This document shows, in pieces, positions 28,892 through 37,676 of a stretch of 49,277 nucleotides of DNA (its first letter is position 1; each line of letters opens with the position of its first letter). The DNA is taken from the NCBI RefSeq assembly GCF_002632725.1, contig NZ_NJAI01000004.1, forward strand, positions 11,810 to 61,086. Direction: 5' to 3'. The position numbers and the translations under genes are program-made. The stretch comes from Xenorhabdus hominickii (lineage in GTDB: Bacteria; Pseudomonadota; Gammaproteobacteria; Enterobacterales; Enterobacteriaceae). The notes under the pieces are model-generated. The model did no database searches and was not told the DNA's origin. It saw only the letters and a program-made list of their open reading frames with translations.

Positions 28892-29101
28892 CTATAAAGC
28901 TGAGACGTTTGCGGCGGCAGGGCCTTTAGGACCATCCTGAATTTCAAACTCAACTTTTTGGCCTTCAGACAATGTTTTAAACCCATCTTTCATAATCGCA
29001 GAAAAATGTACGAATACATCTTTGCTACCATCTGCTGGAGTAATAAAACCAAAACCTTTAGACTCGTTGAACCACTTCACAGTACCAGTGATTTTTGCCA
29101 T
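28892..29101 (-). CDS. cspE: CspE/CspC-type cold-shock RNA chaperone
   Basis: The 69-residue protein is a single cold-shock domain: [20 protein letters not shown] holds RNP1 and VFVHFSAI holds RNP2. It is most like CspE/CspC, which melt RNA secondary structure and stabilise stress transcripts, and which are made at normal temperature too. The name cspE rests on similarity and on the neighbouring pagP, which borders cspE in E. coli; cspC is an alternative. AAAGGAAAT precedes the ATG. Here cspE is divergent from pagP, not in tandem as in E. coli. Confidence 0.85.
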   Translation of the reverse strand: MAKITGTVKWFNESKGFGFITPADGSKDVFVHFSAIMKDGFKTLSEGQKVEFEIQDGPKGPAAANVSAL

Positions 29102-29695
29102 TTCAAAAATTTCCTTTGAATCACTTTATCCGCCGATTGGCATACAAATAAACAAACCAGTATTGGTTGCTATTATTTATAAACAGAGTACGACTTCGTT
29201 TACCCATGTGTTTTATCACATACTCTTTATATAATCGCAAGCCATTTTTTTCAGGTGCTGGAGCCAACGCACACATTTAAAAAACTTAACATTAATACCT
29301 ATTTGAAATTATTAAAAAATCTTTAATTCACATAAGCTAATGAATAAATACAAAAACAAAACACCACCACAAAAAATAACTTTAATTAATTTAATATATA
29401 ATGCTGTTTTTACACCTCTTAAGAGGTACACTATAGAATTATAATTACCCAAATGATTTTTTGGATAACAATAATGGTATGGCTAAAATCAGTATGATCT
29501 AAACCATTTTACTTATCAGAATTAGAATATAACTATTACAGGTCTAATTTATTTGTTTTTTTGTTTATCATTTATTAAATATTGTTAAATATTGTTAAAT
29601 ATTATTCAATTATTGTATTAACAATTTACTCCTACTATTCTTTATATACAATAAATCATATAAAACATATGACACTGGGGTAGTTGGAGTTAAAA
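29102..29695. other. Divergent promoter region between cspE and pagP
   Basis: About 590 AT-rich bases. The part next to the csp gene is probably a long 5' leader, as in many csp genes. Three near-perfect copies of TTAAATATTG stand in tandem at 29575-29604, 90 bases before pagP. No clear PhoP box was found by eye. Confidence 0.45.
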
Positions 29696-30301
29696 ATGAA
29701 GTTTAATTTCACCACATTATGTGTTCTACCAATAACACTATTTATATCATCAAAAATGGCGTATTCGGTTCCTATTCAAGAGAGTGGGATTAAATTGTCA
29801 GAAAAGGATTACAAATACTCTACTCCTGGAGTATGGGGAAAACTCAGAAGTAATATACTCTTAGCATGGGATTCTCCAAATAATGATATTTATTTACCTG
29901 TAATCACATGGCATAACCGTTTTACCTATGATAAAAAAAAGACAGATAAATATAACGAAATGCCATGGGGATTTGGTTACGGCAAGTATCGTTATGACAA
30001 AGATAACGATTGGCATTCACTTTATATGATGGTTTTTATGGACTCACACAATCGCCTTGAGCCTATTGTCGGCTACGGGTTTCAAAAAATGTGGATACCT
30101 GATGGCCTTGATGGTTTCAGAATCGGTGGAGGTTTCACACTCAGTGTTACTGCACGCCACGATTATAATTACATTCCCCTGCCCTTACCGTTACCGATTT
30201 TTTCCATTGAATATAATCGGCTGTCTTTACAGTCAACCTATATCCCCGGTACTTACAATAACGGTAACGTGCTGTTTAGCTGGCTACGTTGGCAGTGGTA
30301 A
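29696..30301 (+). CDS. pagP: Lipid A palmitoyltransferase PagP
   Basis: PagP is an eight-stranded outer-membrane barrel that moves palmitate from phospholipid to lipid A, raising resistance to cationic antimicrobial peptides. The 201-residue precursor has a signal peptide (about 24 residues, ending near SKMAYS). The catalytic residues are present: His73 in WHNRFTYD, Asp116 and Ser117 in MDSHNRLEP. The C-terminus NVLFSWLRWQW ends in an aromatic residue, as in outer-membrane barrels. The ATG at 29696 follows TTGGAG; a TTG four codons earlier is less likely. In an insect-associated bacterium it would protect against host peptides. Confidence 0.93.
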   Translation: MKFNFTTLCVLPITLFISSKMAYSVPIQESGIKLSEKDYKYSTPGVWGKLRSNILLAWDSPNNDIYLPVITWHNRFTYDKKKTDKYNEMPWGFGYGKYRYDKDNDWHSLYMMVFMDSHNRLEPIVGYGFQKMWIPDGLDGFRIGGGFTLSVTARHDYNYIPLPLPLPIFSIEYNRLSLQSTYIPGTYNNGNVLFSWLRWQW

Positions 30302-30359
30302 TCATCGTTGTCTATGAATAAATTGAAGCGTTCATAAGAATGGTTCTGACATGAATAAT

Positions 30360-30382
30360 CAGCCGGGCATGATACCCGGCTG
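30360..30382. terminator. Bidirectional hairpin between pagP and the permease gene
   Basis: CAGCCGGG and CCCGGCTG form an 8-bp GC-rich stem with a 7-base loop. It lies 25 bases past the permease stop on the minus strand (followed there by ATTATT) and 60 bases past the pagP stop. Confidence 0.6.
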
Positions 30383-30406
30383 AAAAAGTGTTGAATGGTT
30401 ACAAAA

Positions 30407-31780
30407 TCAGTTTACTTGTTTTTTGGCCTTGTTTGCTTTGGCAAACAAGTAGCCTACCCATAATACACCAATCCAGAATGGCATCAGGATAACTGAAATA
30501 CGAATTGGCGGAATATTCAGGATAATGATGAGAATAAATACCAAGAATACTAAACATAAGTAGTTTCCATATGGATACCACAATGCTTGGAACTTCGTCT
30601 TAATTCCTTCTTTATTCTTAGCAGCGCGGAATTTCAGGTGAGCAAGGCAAATCATAATCCAGTTAATGACCAGCGTTGTCACGACCAATGCCATCAGCAA
30701 CTCAAATGCTTTACCCGGCATAATATAGTTAATTAACACACCAATCGATGTTGCTAACGCCGATAAGCCAATTGACAAGACAGGTACACTGCGCTTATTC
30801 ACTTTTGCCAGAATTTGAGGTGCATTACCTTGTTTAGCCAAACCATACAACATCCGGCTATTACAATATACTCCACTGTTATAAACAGACAATGCCGCCG
30901 TTAACACAACAACATTCAGGATATTTGCTACCCAGAAACTATCCAGATCATGGAAAATAAGAACAAAAGGACTACCGCCTTCTACCACATTCTTCCACGG
31001 ATACAAAGAAAGCAGGATAGCCAATGAACCGATATAAAACAGCAGGATGCGATAAACAACTTGGTTTGTTGCTTTTGGGATATTTTTTTCAGGGTTTTCA
31101 GCTTCTGCCGCAGTGATCCCAACAGTTTCCAGACCGCCAAATGAAAACATGATGACTGCCATAGCCATAATCAGGCCAGAAGCCCCATTTGGCATAAAAC
31201 CGCCCTGCTGCCATAAGTTAGTGATACTTGCCTGCGGGCCACCATTACCACTAATCAGTAAATAGCTACCAAAGATAATCATGCCGATGATTGCAGAAAC
31301 TTTAATGATAGAAAACCAGAATTCGGTTTCACCATAAAATCGGACATTAACTAGGTTAATAAGATTGATCAGGACAAAAAATATTGCTGCAGAAACCCAT
31401 GTTGGAACCTCTGGCCACCAATATTGAATATATATACCAACGGCAGTTAGCTCTGCCATACCGACCAGAATGAACATTGCCCAGTAATTCCAGCCAGATA
31501 GAAAACCGGCAAAATCTCCCCAATATTTATAGGCAAAGTGGCTAAATGATCCTGCAACTGACTCCTCAACAACCATCTCACCTAATTGGCGCATAATCAA
31601 AAATGCAATAAATCCACTAATCGCATATCCGAGAAGCACGGAAGGCCCAGCCATCTTTATAGTTTGAGCAATACCTAAAAACAATCCCGTCCCTACTGCC
31701 CCACCAAGAGCAATAAGCTGAATATGCCTGTTCTGTAAACCACGCTTAAGCGTCGATTGTTGTTCCTGTTGTCCTGCCAT
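30407..31780 (-). CDS. aroP: AroP-type aromatic amino acid permease
   Basis: This is an APC-family proton symporter with about 12 membrane helices. The 457 residues begin MAGQQEQQSTLKRGLQNRHIQLIALGG in two parts, with GGAVGTGLFLG in TM1, the substrate-binding bend of the AAT subfamily. FSFGGLETVGITAAEAENPEK in the middle and SVYNSGVYCNSRMLYGLAKQGNAP in TM8 are shared by AroP and PheP. The N-terminus and the HIQLIALGG...GFIAFLIMRQLGEMVVEE run favour AroP, but PheP or TyrP-like specificity cannot be excluded. It is monocistronic. Confidence 0.85.
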   Translation of the reverse strand: MAGQQEQQSTLKRGLQNRHIQLIALGGAVGTGLFLGIAQTIKMAGPSVLLGYAISGFIAFLIMRQLGEMVVEESVAGSFSHFAYKYWGDFAGFLSGWNYWAMFILVGMAELTAVGIYIQYWWPEVPTWVSAAIFFVLINLINLVNVRFYGETEFWFSIIKVSAIIGMIIFGSYLLISGNGGPQASITNLWQQGGFMPNGASGLIMAMAVIMFSFGGLETVGITAAEAENPEKNIPKATNQVVYRILLFYIGSLAILLSLYPWKNVVEGGSPFVLIFHDLDSFWVANILNVVVLTAALSVYNSGVYCNSRMLYGLAKQGNAPQILAKVNKRSVPVLSIGLSALATSIGVLINYIMPGKAFELLMALVVTTLVINWIMICLAHLKFRAAKNKEGIKTKFQALWYPYGNYLCLVFLVFILIIILNIPPIRISVILMPFWIGVLWVGYLFAKANKAKKQVN

Positions 31781-32390
31781 CTAGTCCTCTACTTACAATG
31801 ATTAGAACCTGTCTCATTAAAAGCTATTTTATTTGTTGTTTTGAACCTGTATAGAGCAAAAATCTTCCCACTCTCCCAATTCCCACAAAAATTGTCCAGC
31901 TTAAATTGCTTCAGCAATTGCAGAGATTGAAGTAGGTTCTAATTTAACGCGAGATTTAGTCTGTTAATTTGATTCAAGTGAATATTAAAGCATCATTTTC
32001 AAAGAATGAATACTGCGAATGTATGTTAACACACATATAAGCTGGATACTGATTGAGGTAAATATCAAAAAGGTAGATATCGAGTAATAGAACAGACACC
32101 TAATTCGAATCCATCATTACCATGATCACAATGTACGTCTAGTGCTTGCAAATACAAAAATAGATATACCAATACCAAACAAAAAGCTAAAAGCGTCTTT
32201 TCAATGTTCAATTAGACCGCCTCAGAACAATTGTATTGTAGTTGACATTTTAATCAAATATGATGAGGGGTTTGATATGTAAAATTTTTAATTTTTTACT
32301 TAAGCATGTCAACACCTATAAGTAATGGTTTTGTCATCTTGAAAAGAAGTTGTGTATACTTCCCCTACATTCAACTAATTTAAAATTGTA
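31781..32390. other. Divergent promoter region, aroP-type gene and AraC-type gene
   Basis: About 610 AT-rich bases carrying promoters for both divergent genes. No clear TyrR box (TGTAAA-N6-TTTACA) or RNA structure was seen by eye. Confidence 0.4.
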
Positions 32391-32777
32391 ATGCTACAAG
32401 ATAACCACTTAGCACTTGTATGCGCACTGAGTAAATGGATAGAAAACCACCTTGGCCGAGTTATCCATCTTGAAGAGCTTGCTATTTACTCTGGCTATTC
32501 GCTTTGGCACATGCAGAAAATATTCAAAGAAGTCACAGGAATATCGCTTGGAAAGTACATCCGCCAAAGACGATTGGCGGGGGCTGTTTTCCTGCTGAGA
32601 AACAGTTCATTGCCTATTTTTGATATTGCTCTGGATTTCGGCTTCGGCTCTCAATCTCATTTCACATATATGTTCCGTAAAGAATATGGTATTACGCCCT
32701 ATGACTTTCGCCAAAGTGTAGACATAGAGCTTGAAGTTAAACTCCCATTACATCTGACTGATAATTGCGACTCATGA
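32391..32777 (+). CDS. MarA/SoxS-type AraC-family transcription activator
   Basis: The 128-residue protein consists of one AraC-type DNA-binding unit with two helix-turn-helix motifs: LEELAIYSGYSLWHMQKIFKEV near residue 24 and IFDIALDFGFGSQSHFTYMFRKEYGITP near residue 72. It has no ligand-binding domain, like MarA, SoxS and RamA, which control efflux, porins and superoxide defence and are regulated by their own synthesis. It cannot be assigned to one of these by eye. No soxR or marR gene is adjacent. Confidence 0.85.
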   Translation: MLQDNHLALVCALSKWIENHLGRVIHLEELAIYSGYSLWHMQKIFKEVTGISLGKYIRQRRLAGAVFLLRNSSLPIFDIALDFGFGSQSHFTYMFRKEYGITPYDFRQSVDIELEVKLPLHLTDNCDS

Positions 32778-32802
32778 CTTTCGATACGTTCATCGCAAAT
32801 TG

Positions 32803-33636
32803 CTACTGGTATTTTTCGACCACTGCCAAAGCAATTGCTTCTGTTTCCGCATCAGGCGTTCCACTAATATCTGACGGACGGAAATGCATCTGAAATGCTT
32901 GAATAGTTTTACGAGTCGCGTTATCCAGAAAACCTGTTTGAGGTATGCTATAACCATAAGTGGCCAGTGCTTTCTGTATAGAAATCACTGACGCAGGCAT
33001 ATCAGTAGCTCGACCTGCCAAATACTTATTAACCGTCATATGATCAGGCCAAGCACCAATCCCCTGTTCATAAAGCATTTCCCATGGGAAAACAGGCCCG
33101 GGATCTTCTTTTCTCAGTGGAGCTATATCACTATGACCAACAACATTTATTGCCTTAATTTGATGCCTTTGAATAATATCTTTTGCCAGTCGGATCACTG
33201 CATCTATTTGTGACGGATAATATAAACACCATTCTTTTTTGATAAAGTGTCGTTTAAATCCACAATTAACAATTTCAATCCCAATAGAATAGCTATTTAA
33301 GTCTTGATATCCATTCCAATCGCTTCTGCCTGCATGCCACGCCTTTTCTTTTTCTGAAACTAATTGAAAAATAATCGGTTCATTATTTTCATACTTTGGT
33401 TGCGCAGGAATGAGATAATGGGCACTGACATGTCCTCCCGTTAATGCCCGCAAAGAGCGTTCATCATTCAGCGCTGTATAATGTAGGACAAGAACTTTAA
33501 TCGAATCGACATCCTGCTTGGTTGAATAAGGATGAGAGCGATCAATAATATAACCATTTCTGTTTTCCCGTTCAGGGGAATGAGAGCAGCCAATCAATAG
33601 TGTGATAAACACACCTATCATTAATTTTCTTATCAT
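32803..33636 (-). CDS. amiD: AmiD-type N-acetylmuramoyl-L-alanine amidase lipoprotein
   Basis: AmiD is an outer-membrane lipoprotein that cleaves the bond between MurNAc (also anhydro-MurNAc) and the peptide, in murein recycling. The 277 residues start with a lipoprotein signal (MIRKLMIGVFITLLIGCSH, lipid on the Cys of LIGC). The Amidase_2 zinc ligands are His in VLVLHYTALND near residue 52 and His/Asp in VVGHSDIAPLRKEDPGPVFPW near residue 166. A C-terminal peptidoglycan-binding domain (QKALATYGYSIPQTGFLD...TIQAFQMHFRP) follows. The length equals that of E. coli AmiD. Confidence 0.92.
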   Translation of the reverse strand: MIRKLMIGVFITLLIGCSHSPERENRNGYIIDRSHPYSTKQDVDSIKVLVLHYTALNDERSLRALTGGHVSAHYLIPAQPKYENNEPIIFQLVSEKEKAWHAGRSDWNGYQDLNSYSIGIEIVNCGFKRHFIKKEWCLYYPSQIDAVIRLAKDIIQRHQIKAINVVGHSDIAPLRKEDPGPVFPWEMLYEQGIGAWPDHMTVNKYLAGRATDMPASVISIQKALATYGYSIPQTGFLDNATRKTIQAFQMHFRPSDISGTPDAETEAIALAVVEKYQ

Positions 33637-33744
33637 GCTGAGTTAGCTATTTGAAATAAAAACATAACATTGTAATAACTATATAGTAGATGAAACTAAA
33701 ATAGTTGTAATGTTTTTATTATCAGGTAGTTTTCTGAGCACAAA

Positions 33745-33782
33745 TAAAAACCGGACACTCGTCAAGTAGCGAATGTCCGGTT
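33745..33782 (-). terminator. Rho-independent terminator after the symporter gene
   Basis: AACCGGACA and TGTCCGGTT form a 9-bp stem. On the minus strand it is followed by TTTATTTG. It lies 50 bases past the stop of the AGCS symporter. Confidence 0.8.
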
Positions 33783-33831
33783 GATAACGTTATATCTTCG
33801 AAATCTACTTAGTATAAATATTATACCTTAG

Positions 33832-35286
33832 TCAGCTATGACTCTTCTCAATGTTCTGAGGAGACTCATTATCCCAGATACCTTTTTCAACTTGTTGCCG
33901 AATCTCTGGATACATATTGATGTCGAATGTTGGCAACTGCCCCAATTTTCTCTGGTGGTTATAATCCTTCGCAAGTTTCACTGCGATACCAGACAACATA
34001 AGTATGGCAATCAGGTTAACAATAGCCATACATGCCATTGATAAGTTAGCCATGTTCCAAACCAGAGGCACTTCTGCCAATGTGCCAAACATCACCATAC
34101 CCAGTGCAGCCAAGCGCAGGATAAATAAACCCGCGGTGTGGTTACGCTCCAGGAATATCATATTACTTTCAGCATAGGCGTAGTTCGCGATTATTGATGT
34201 AAAGGCGAAGAAGAAGATTGCAATAGCAATGAATGTTGATCCCCAATACCCCACAGCCGATGACAATGCACGCTGAGTCAATTCAATACCACTGATATCA
34301 GTGATGTTTTCGTTGAGTATTCCAGAAGAGAGGATAATAACAGCCGTTGCACTACAGATAACGATAGTATCCATGAATACCCCCAACATCTGCACATAAC
34401 CCTGAGAGGCTGGGTGTGGTGGATATGGAGAGGCAGAAGCTGCGGCGTTTGGTGCAGAACCCATTCCCGCTTCATTCGAAAACAGCCCGCGTTGAACCCC
34501 CTGAATCATCGCCTGAGAGATACCGTAACCTAATGTCCCGGCTATCGCTTCTTGAAGACCGAAGGCGCTCTTGATAATTAACGCAAATACATCTGGAATA
34601 CGTTCAATATTGTGACCAACAACCCAAAATGCCAATATTAAATAAGCCCCGGCCATAAACGGTACAACGAATTCGGCGACGCGTGCAATGGAACGTAAAC
34701 CGCCAAAAATAATCATGCCACTGATAATGACTAATACAATACCGACATAAATTGGTTTAACACCAAAGGCAACATCAGCCGCTGTCGCAATTGAGTTTGC
34801 TTGAACAGCATTAAACACAAGACCAAACGCGATAATAAGGAAGAATGAGAACAAGACTCCCATCCAGCGCATCTTCAACCCTTTCTCCATATAATAGGCA
34901 GGGCCACCGCGATAATTTCCTCGATCGTCTTTCGTCTTGTACAACTGGGCAAGCGTGCTTTCCACAAAAGAAGTTGCCATGCCAATAAATGCTACTACCC
35001 ACATCCAAAAAATAGCCCCTGGCCCACCAGCAGTAATTGCAATAGCGACCCCGGCTAAGTTACCGGTTCCTACACGAGCAGCAAGACTGGTACATAAAGC
35101 CTGAAAAGATGAGATACCAGCATTATCTGATTTGTTACTATTTTTCAGGACTGAAAACATGTGACCAAAATGACGGAGCTGTATAAAACCAAAACGTATT
35201 GTGAAGTAAAGGCCAACTCCAAGAAGTAAGTATATTAGTACGTAGTCCCAAAGAATGTTGTTAATGAAGTTAATCGGATCCGTCAA
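33832..35286 (-). CDS. alsT: AGCS-family sodium:alanine symporter
   Basis: Members of the alanine/glycine:cation symporter family import alanine or glycine with Na+. The 484-residue protein has about 10-11 membrane helices. Family signatures are SLAARVGTGNLAGVAIAITAGGPGAIFWMW near residue 68 (two parts), QLYKTKDDRGNYRGGPAYYME near residue 115, and RGLFSNEAGMGSAPNAAASA near residue 267. The last 60 residues are hydrophilic. It resembles AlsT/YaaJ; substrate choice between alanine and glycine is not visible. Confidence 0.9.
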   Translation of the reverse strand: MTDPINFINNILWDYVLIYLLLGVGLYFTIRFGFIQLRHFGHMFSVLKNSNKSDNAGISSFQALCTSLAARVGTGNLAGVAIAITAGGPGAIFWMWVVAFIGMATSFVESTLAQLYKTKDDRGNYRGGPAYYMEKGLKMRWMGVLFSFFLIIAFGLVFNAVQANSIATAADVAFGVKPIYVGIVLVIISGMIIFGGLRSIARVAEFVVPFMAGAYLILAFWVVGHNIERIPDVFALIIKSAFGLQEAIAGTLGYGISQAMIQGVQRGLFSNEAGMGSAPNAAASASPYPPHPASQGYVQMLGVFMDTIVICSATAVIILSSGILNENITDISGIELTQRALSSAVGYWGSTFIAIAIFFFAFTSIIANYAYAESNMIFLERNHTAGLFILRLAALGMVMFGTLAEVPLVWNMANLSMACMAIVNLIAILMLSGIAVKLAKDYNHQRKLGQLPTFDINMYPEIRQQVEKGIWDNESPQNIEKSHS

Positions 35287-36054
35287 GATATTTTCCCCTT
35301 ACTAATTAGCAAACATTAGCTGACCATAATGCAGTATCTGTGAGATTTTATTGTGCTAAATTTCCTTTATAATCAACAAGTAACACAATTCCGCGTACGA
35401 AAACAGAGAGATACTAGCCAGTAAAACGCAAAGAATGTAACACAATATCCATTTCAATGGGTAACTTTTAATGAAATTTTTACATTTACTTTAACATTCA
35501 TAAACATTTGCATTTATCTCTAAAAACACAATCCCCTTATACAAAAGGGTCTAGCGTATTTTTTATGAGAAAAAATAGATTAATTCCTCATCTAACACAC
35601 AAAAAAAAGAATAAATAAATTAACAATTAAACCCAAAATAGAAACCAATTAATAACCAAAACACAACCAATCAGATAAATAATCGCACAAAGTCCTTACA
35701 AAAATCATGTGTTAATGAAAGGTTATTAACACCCTATCATATAATCGAACAGAACAAATTCCGATATTCCCTCACCATTAAATTGCTTAAGTAGCAATAA
35801 CGAGATTTACTAAAAAAATAAAAATAATTACAAAATTTAATATTGAAGTTTCCTTTTTTACGAAAATATATAGCAACATCTTTCTACAAATGAGATTATT
35901 AAATTTTAATACAGTGATAATTGGAAAAAGACACCATTACATATTAAAATTTTCATTTGTTATCTTTACGGTAGGAAACAAAAAATAATAGGTTAATAAT
36001 ATGTTAAATTTACACTATCGGATCATCAGATAGCCTGCAAATGAGGTATAGTCG
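35287..36054. other. Gene-poor AT-rich interval
   Basis: About 770 bases upstream of the symporter gene, very rich in A and T, with no open frame of note and no structured RNA recognised. It probably holds the alsT promoter and marks the edge of an accessory region. Confidence 0.45.
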
Positions 36055-36246
36055 ATGTTAATACGAAAACGAAAAAACCCGGCAGACAACATACTTCCCA
36101 AGAGAGTTTACAGAGGAAAATCAAAGTATGAGTACCATCCGTCAACAGGTGGTTCGATCTCTATTTGCTGTTTAAATTCACCAGTATCCGTTGTTTGGAA
36201 AGAGTACAATAAGATTGTCGAAAAAATCGAAAAAAATAGCACATAG
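36055..36246 (+). pseudogene. Orphan N-terminal arm-binding domain of a phage integrase
   Basis: The 63-residue product reads KRKNPADNILPKRVYRGKSK, then YEYHPSTGGSISICCLNSPVS and VWKEYNKIVEKIEK. This is the arm-type DNA-binding N-terminus of tyrosine integrases of the Rac/HK022 kind. The core-binding and catalytic domains are missing; the frame ends in a stop followed by a hairpin terminator. It may be an integration relic or a free-standing arm-site binder. Confidence 0.65.
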
Positions 36247-36274
36247 AGCTTAATATGTTGGAATTAACAAATAA

Positions 36275-36294
36275 ACGGGAGTCACCACTCCCGT
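36275..36294 (+). terminator. Terminator after the integrase fragment
   Basis: ACGGGAGT and ACTCCCGT form an 8-bp stem with a CACC loop, followed by TGACTCTTTATC. It lies 28 bases past the stop of the integrase fragment. Confidence 0.6.
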
Positions 36295-36465
36295 TGACTC
36301 TTTATCATCTGCCAATCAAAAAAACATCAATTAAATTAATAAATAAAACCAAAAAACAGTCTATTGATTTGAATGAAATTCAGTAATCACACCAACCCTC
36401 TTCCCCATATAAAGAAATATTTTTCTATTCTCTATCGTAAAGATAATTATTTAAAACCTACAAAA

Positions 36466-36593
36466 TATATCCAATAGATTTCGAGTTGCATTGAAAAGAC
36501 AAATCAATGGATCTGAAGGAGCATAGTTAATGTAACTATATTACAAGAGTGCAACCGACAAAAAGAGACTCTGAAAAATGAAAGGGAATACAT
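36466..36593. repeat. Degenerate ERIC-like repeat
   Basis: The block contains ATATCCAATAGATTTCGAGT at one end, GGAGCATAGTTAATGTAACTA in the middle and CAACCGACAAAAAGAGACTC further on. The order and spacing are those of ERIC elements, but the CCAGTCAC and GGGGATTC cores are decayed. It is less well kept than the copy at 7898. Confidence 0.5.
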
Positions 36594-36683
36594 TAGGAAT
36601 ATGGTTTTTCAAAATCCATGCTACGATATAAATTTAATCTCATGATTATGTTGAACAAGACCATAGACAATGGAGTATTAATT

Positions 36684-37166
36684 ATGCGTATAAGCAATAT
36701 TATGAAAACTATAGCCATGTCCTCTCTTATAGTAGCGCTATCTCTATCAACACTCGCCATCGCAAGAGATGGAGTTCTGATTCACTTACCTGATAAACGT
36801 TTTGCCGTTCTATCAGTTGGCGATTTGGAAAGTGAATCTGCTGGCAGCTACTCCATTGCCATTTTCAAGGATAAAGATCTCATAAACTTTGAGACTGGAG
36901 CTGTCTTTTCCCGGGACGGTTCAGTATTCGACGATAACCATAAACCAAGAATAGCATTTGCCGATATTAACGATGATGGTTCCAAGGAACTCGTCGTCTC
37001 TAAACTCACGGTAGGTTCTGGAAATTATCTTGAAGTTGATGCGCTAAAAATTACCGACAAAAACGTTAAACTTCTCAGTCGCATCTATATAAATAGTACA
37101 ATTGATCCCATTAAAACACTCCTCAAACTGTGTAAAAGAGGGGAATGTCCAATACAAAAAGATTAA
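36684..37166 (+). CDS. Probable periplasmic inhibitor of I-type lysozyme (PliI-like)
   Basis: The 160-residue precursor starts at 36684 (GGAG 8 bases upstream) with a clear Sec signal peptide (MKTIAMSSLIVALSLSTLAIA, cleaved near residue 28). The mature part contains DLESESAGSYSIAIF and FADINDDGSKELVVSKLTVGSGNYLEV. The E-S-x-GSY-S element plus the D-x-NDDG-x-KELVVS strand resemble PliI, a periplasmic protein that blocks invertebrate-type lysozymes. This was recognised from memory and not aligned; a VCBS-like or unrelated periplasmic protein is possible. An in-frame ATG at 36618 would disturb the signal peptide. Confidence 0.5.
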   Translation: MRISNIMKTIAMSSLIVALSLSTLAIARDGVLIHLPDKRFAVLSVGDLESESAGSYSIAIFKDKDLINFETGAVFSRDGSVFDDNHKPRIAFADINDDGSKELVVSKLTVGSGNYLEVDALKITDKNVKLLSRIYINSTIDPIKTLLKLCKRGECPIQKD

Positions 37167-37265
37167 TAAGTTCGGTTCATCATTCAGATTTGGCAAAAAC
37201 ACGAGATAATGTACTATTGTTAATGTTGTCATCACTCTCACGGTATTGTCGATCAAGAGGAACTT

Positions 37266-37637
37266 ATGAAACGTCTTTTACTGCCATTCTTCCTTGCCCC
37301 ATTCTTCTCTTATGCCGCACATACGAATATAGATAAAACAGCGGAAGCCTATTGTAATGTGTTTGGGAAAGCCTCCGTAGAAGCATTCAAAACTAATGAT
37401 TCATCTGATGCAATAGCCCAAAAAGCTTTCAGTGAATTGAGTAGTAATGGTTTCGATCTTAAAGAAATCCATAGCAACAAAGATGAATTTGTCTCATCCA
37501 TCAAACAAACCGTCACAGAAGTCAGAAAAAATAAGCAAGTGTTCCCAAGTCATCAGAATTTTGACGAATCGCTGGATAAATCCGTTAAAGCATGCAAAGT
37601 ACAAACAAAGCATGCCTTGTCGGAAAGTGTTAAATAA
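37266..37637 (+). CDS. Small secreted protein, 123 aa, unknown family
   Basis: A GAGGAA ribosome-binding site precedes the ATG. The first 18 residues (MKRLLLPFFLAPFFSYAA) form a Sec signal peptide. The mature protein is helical and polar, with two Cys (in EAYCNVF and VKACKVQ) that could form a disulfide across the chain. It follows the lysozyme-inhibitor-like gene after 99 bases on the same strand. The family is not recognised; a periplasmic role is the only safe inference. Confidence 0.6.
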   Translation: MKRLLLPFFLAPFFSYAAHTNIDKTAEAYCNVFGKASVEAFKTNDSSDAIAQKAFSELSSNGFDLKEIHSNKDEFVSSIKQTVTEVRKNKQVFPSHQNFDESLDKSVKACKVQTKHALSESVK

Positions 37638-37645
37638 ACACGTGT

Positions 37646-37672
37646 AGAGCGACGGAACCATGGCGTCGCTCT
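37646..37672. terminator. Hairpin between convergent genes
   Basis: AGAGCGACG and CGTCGCTCT form a perfect 9-bp stem with a 9-base loop. It lies between the secreted-protein gene and the convergent prfH and probably ends transcription on one or both sides; no T-run follows. Confidence 0.55.
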
Positions 37673-37676
37673 AATA

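Noticed and set aside
29521..29600. Possible PhoP box upstream of pagP
   Set aside because: TTGTTT and TGTTTA-like repeats are present, but their spacing (8 bases) is not the 11 expected of a PhoP box.
29575..29604. Three tandem TTAAATATTG copies as a phase-variable promoter
   Set aside because: The repeats are short and AT-rich in an AT-rich region, and they lie too far from pagP to be placed in a promoter with confidence.
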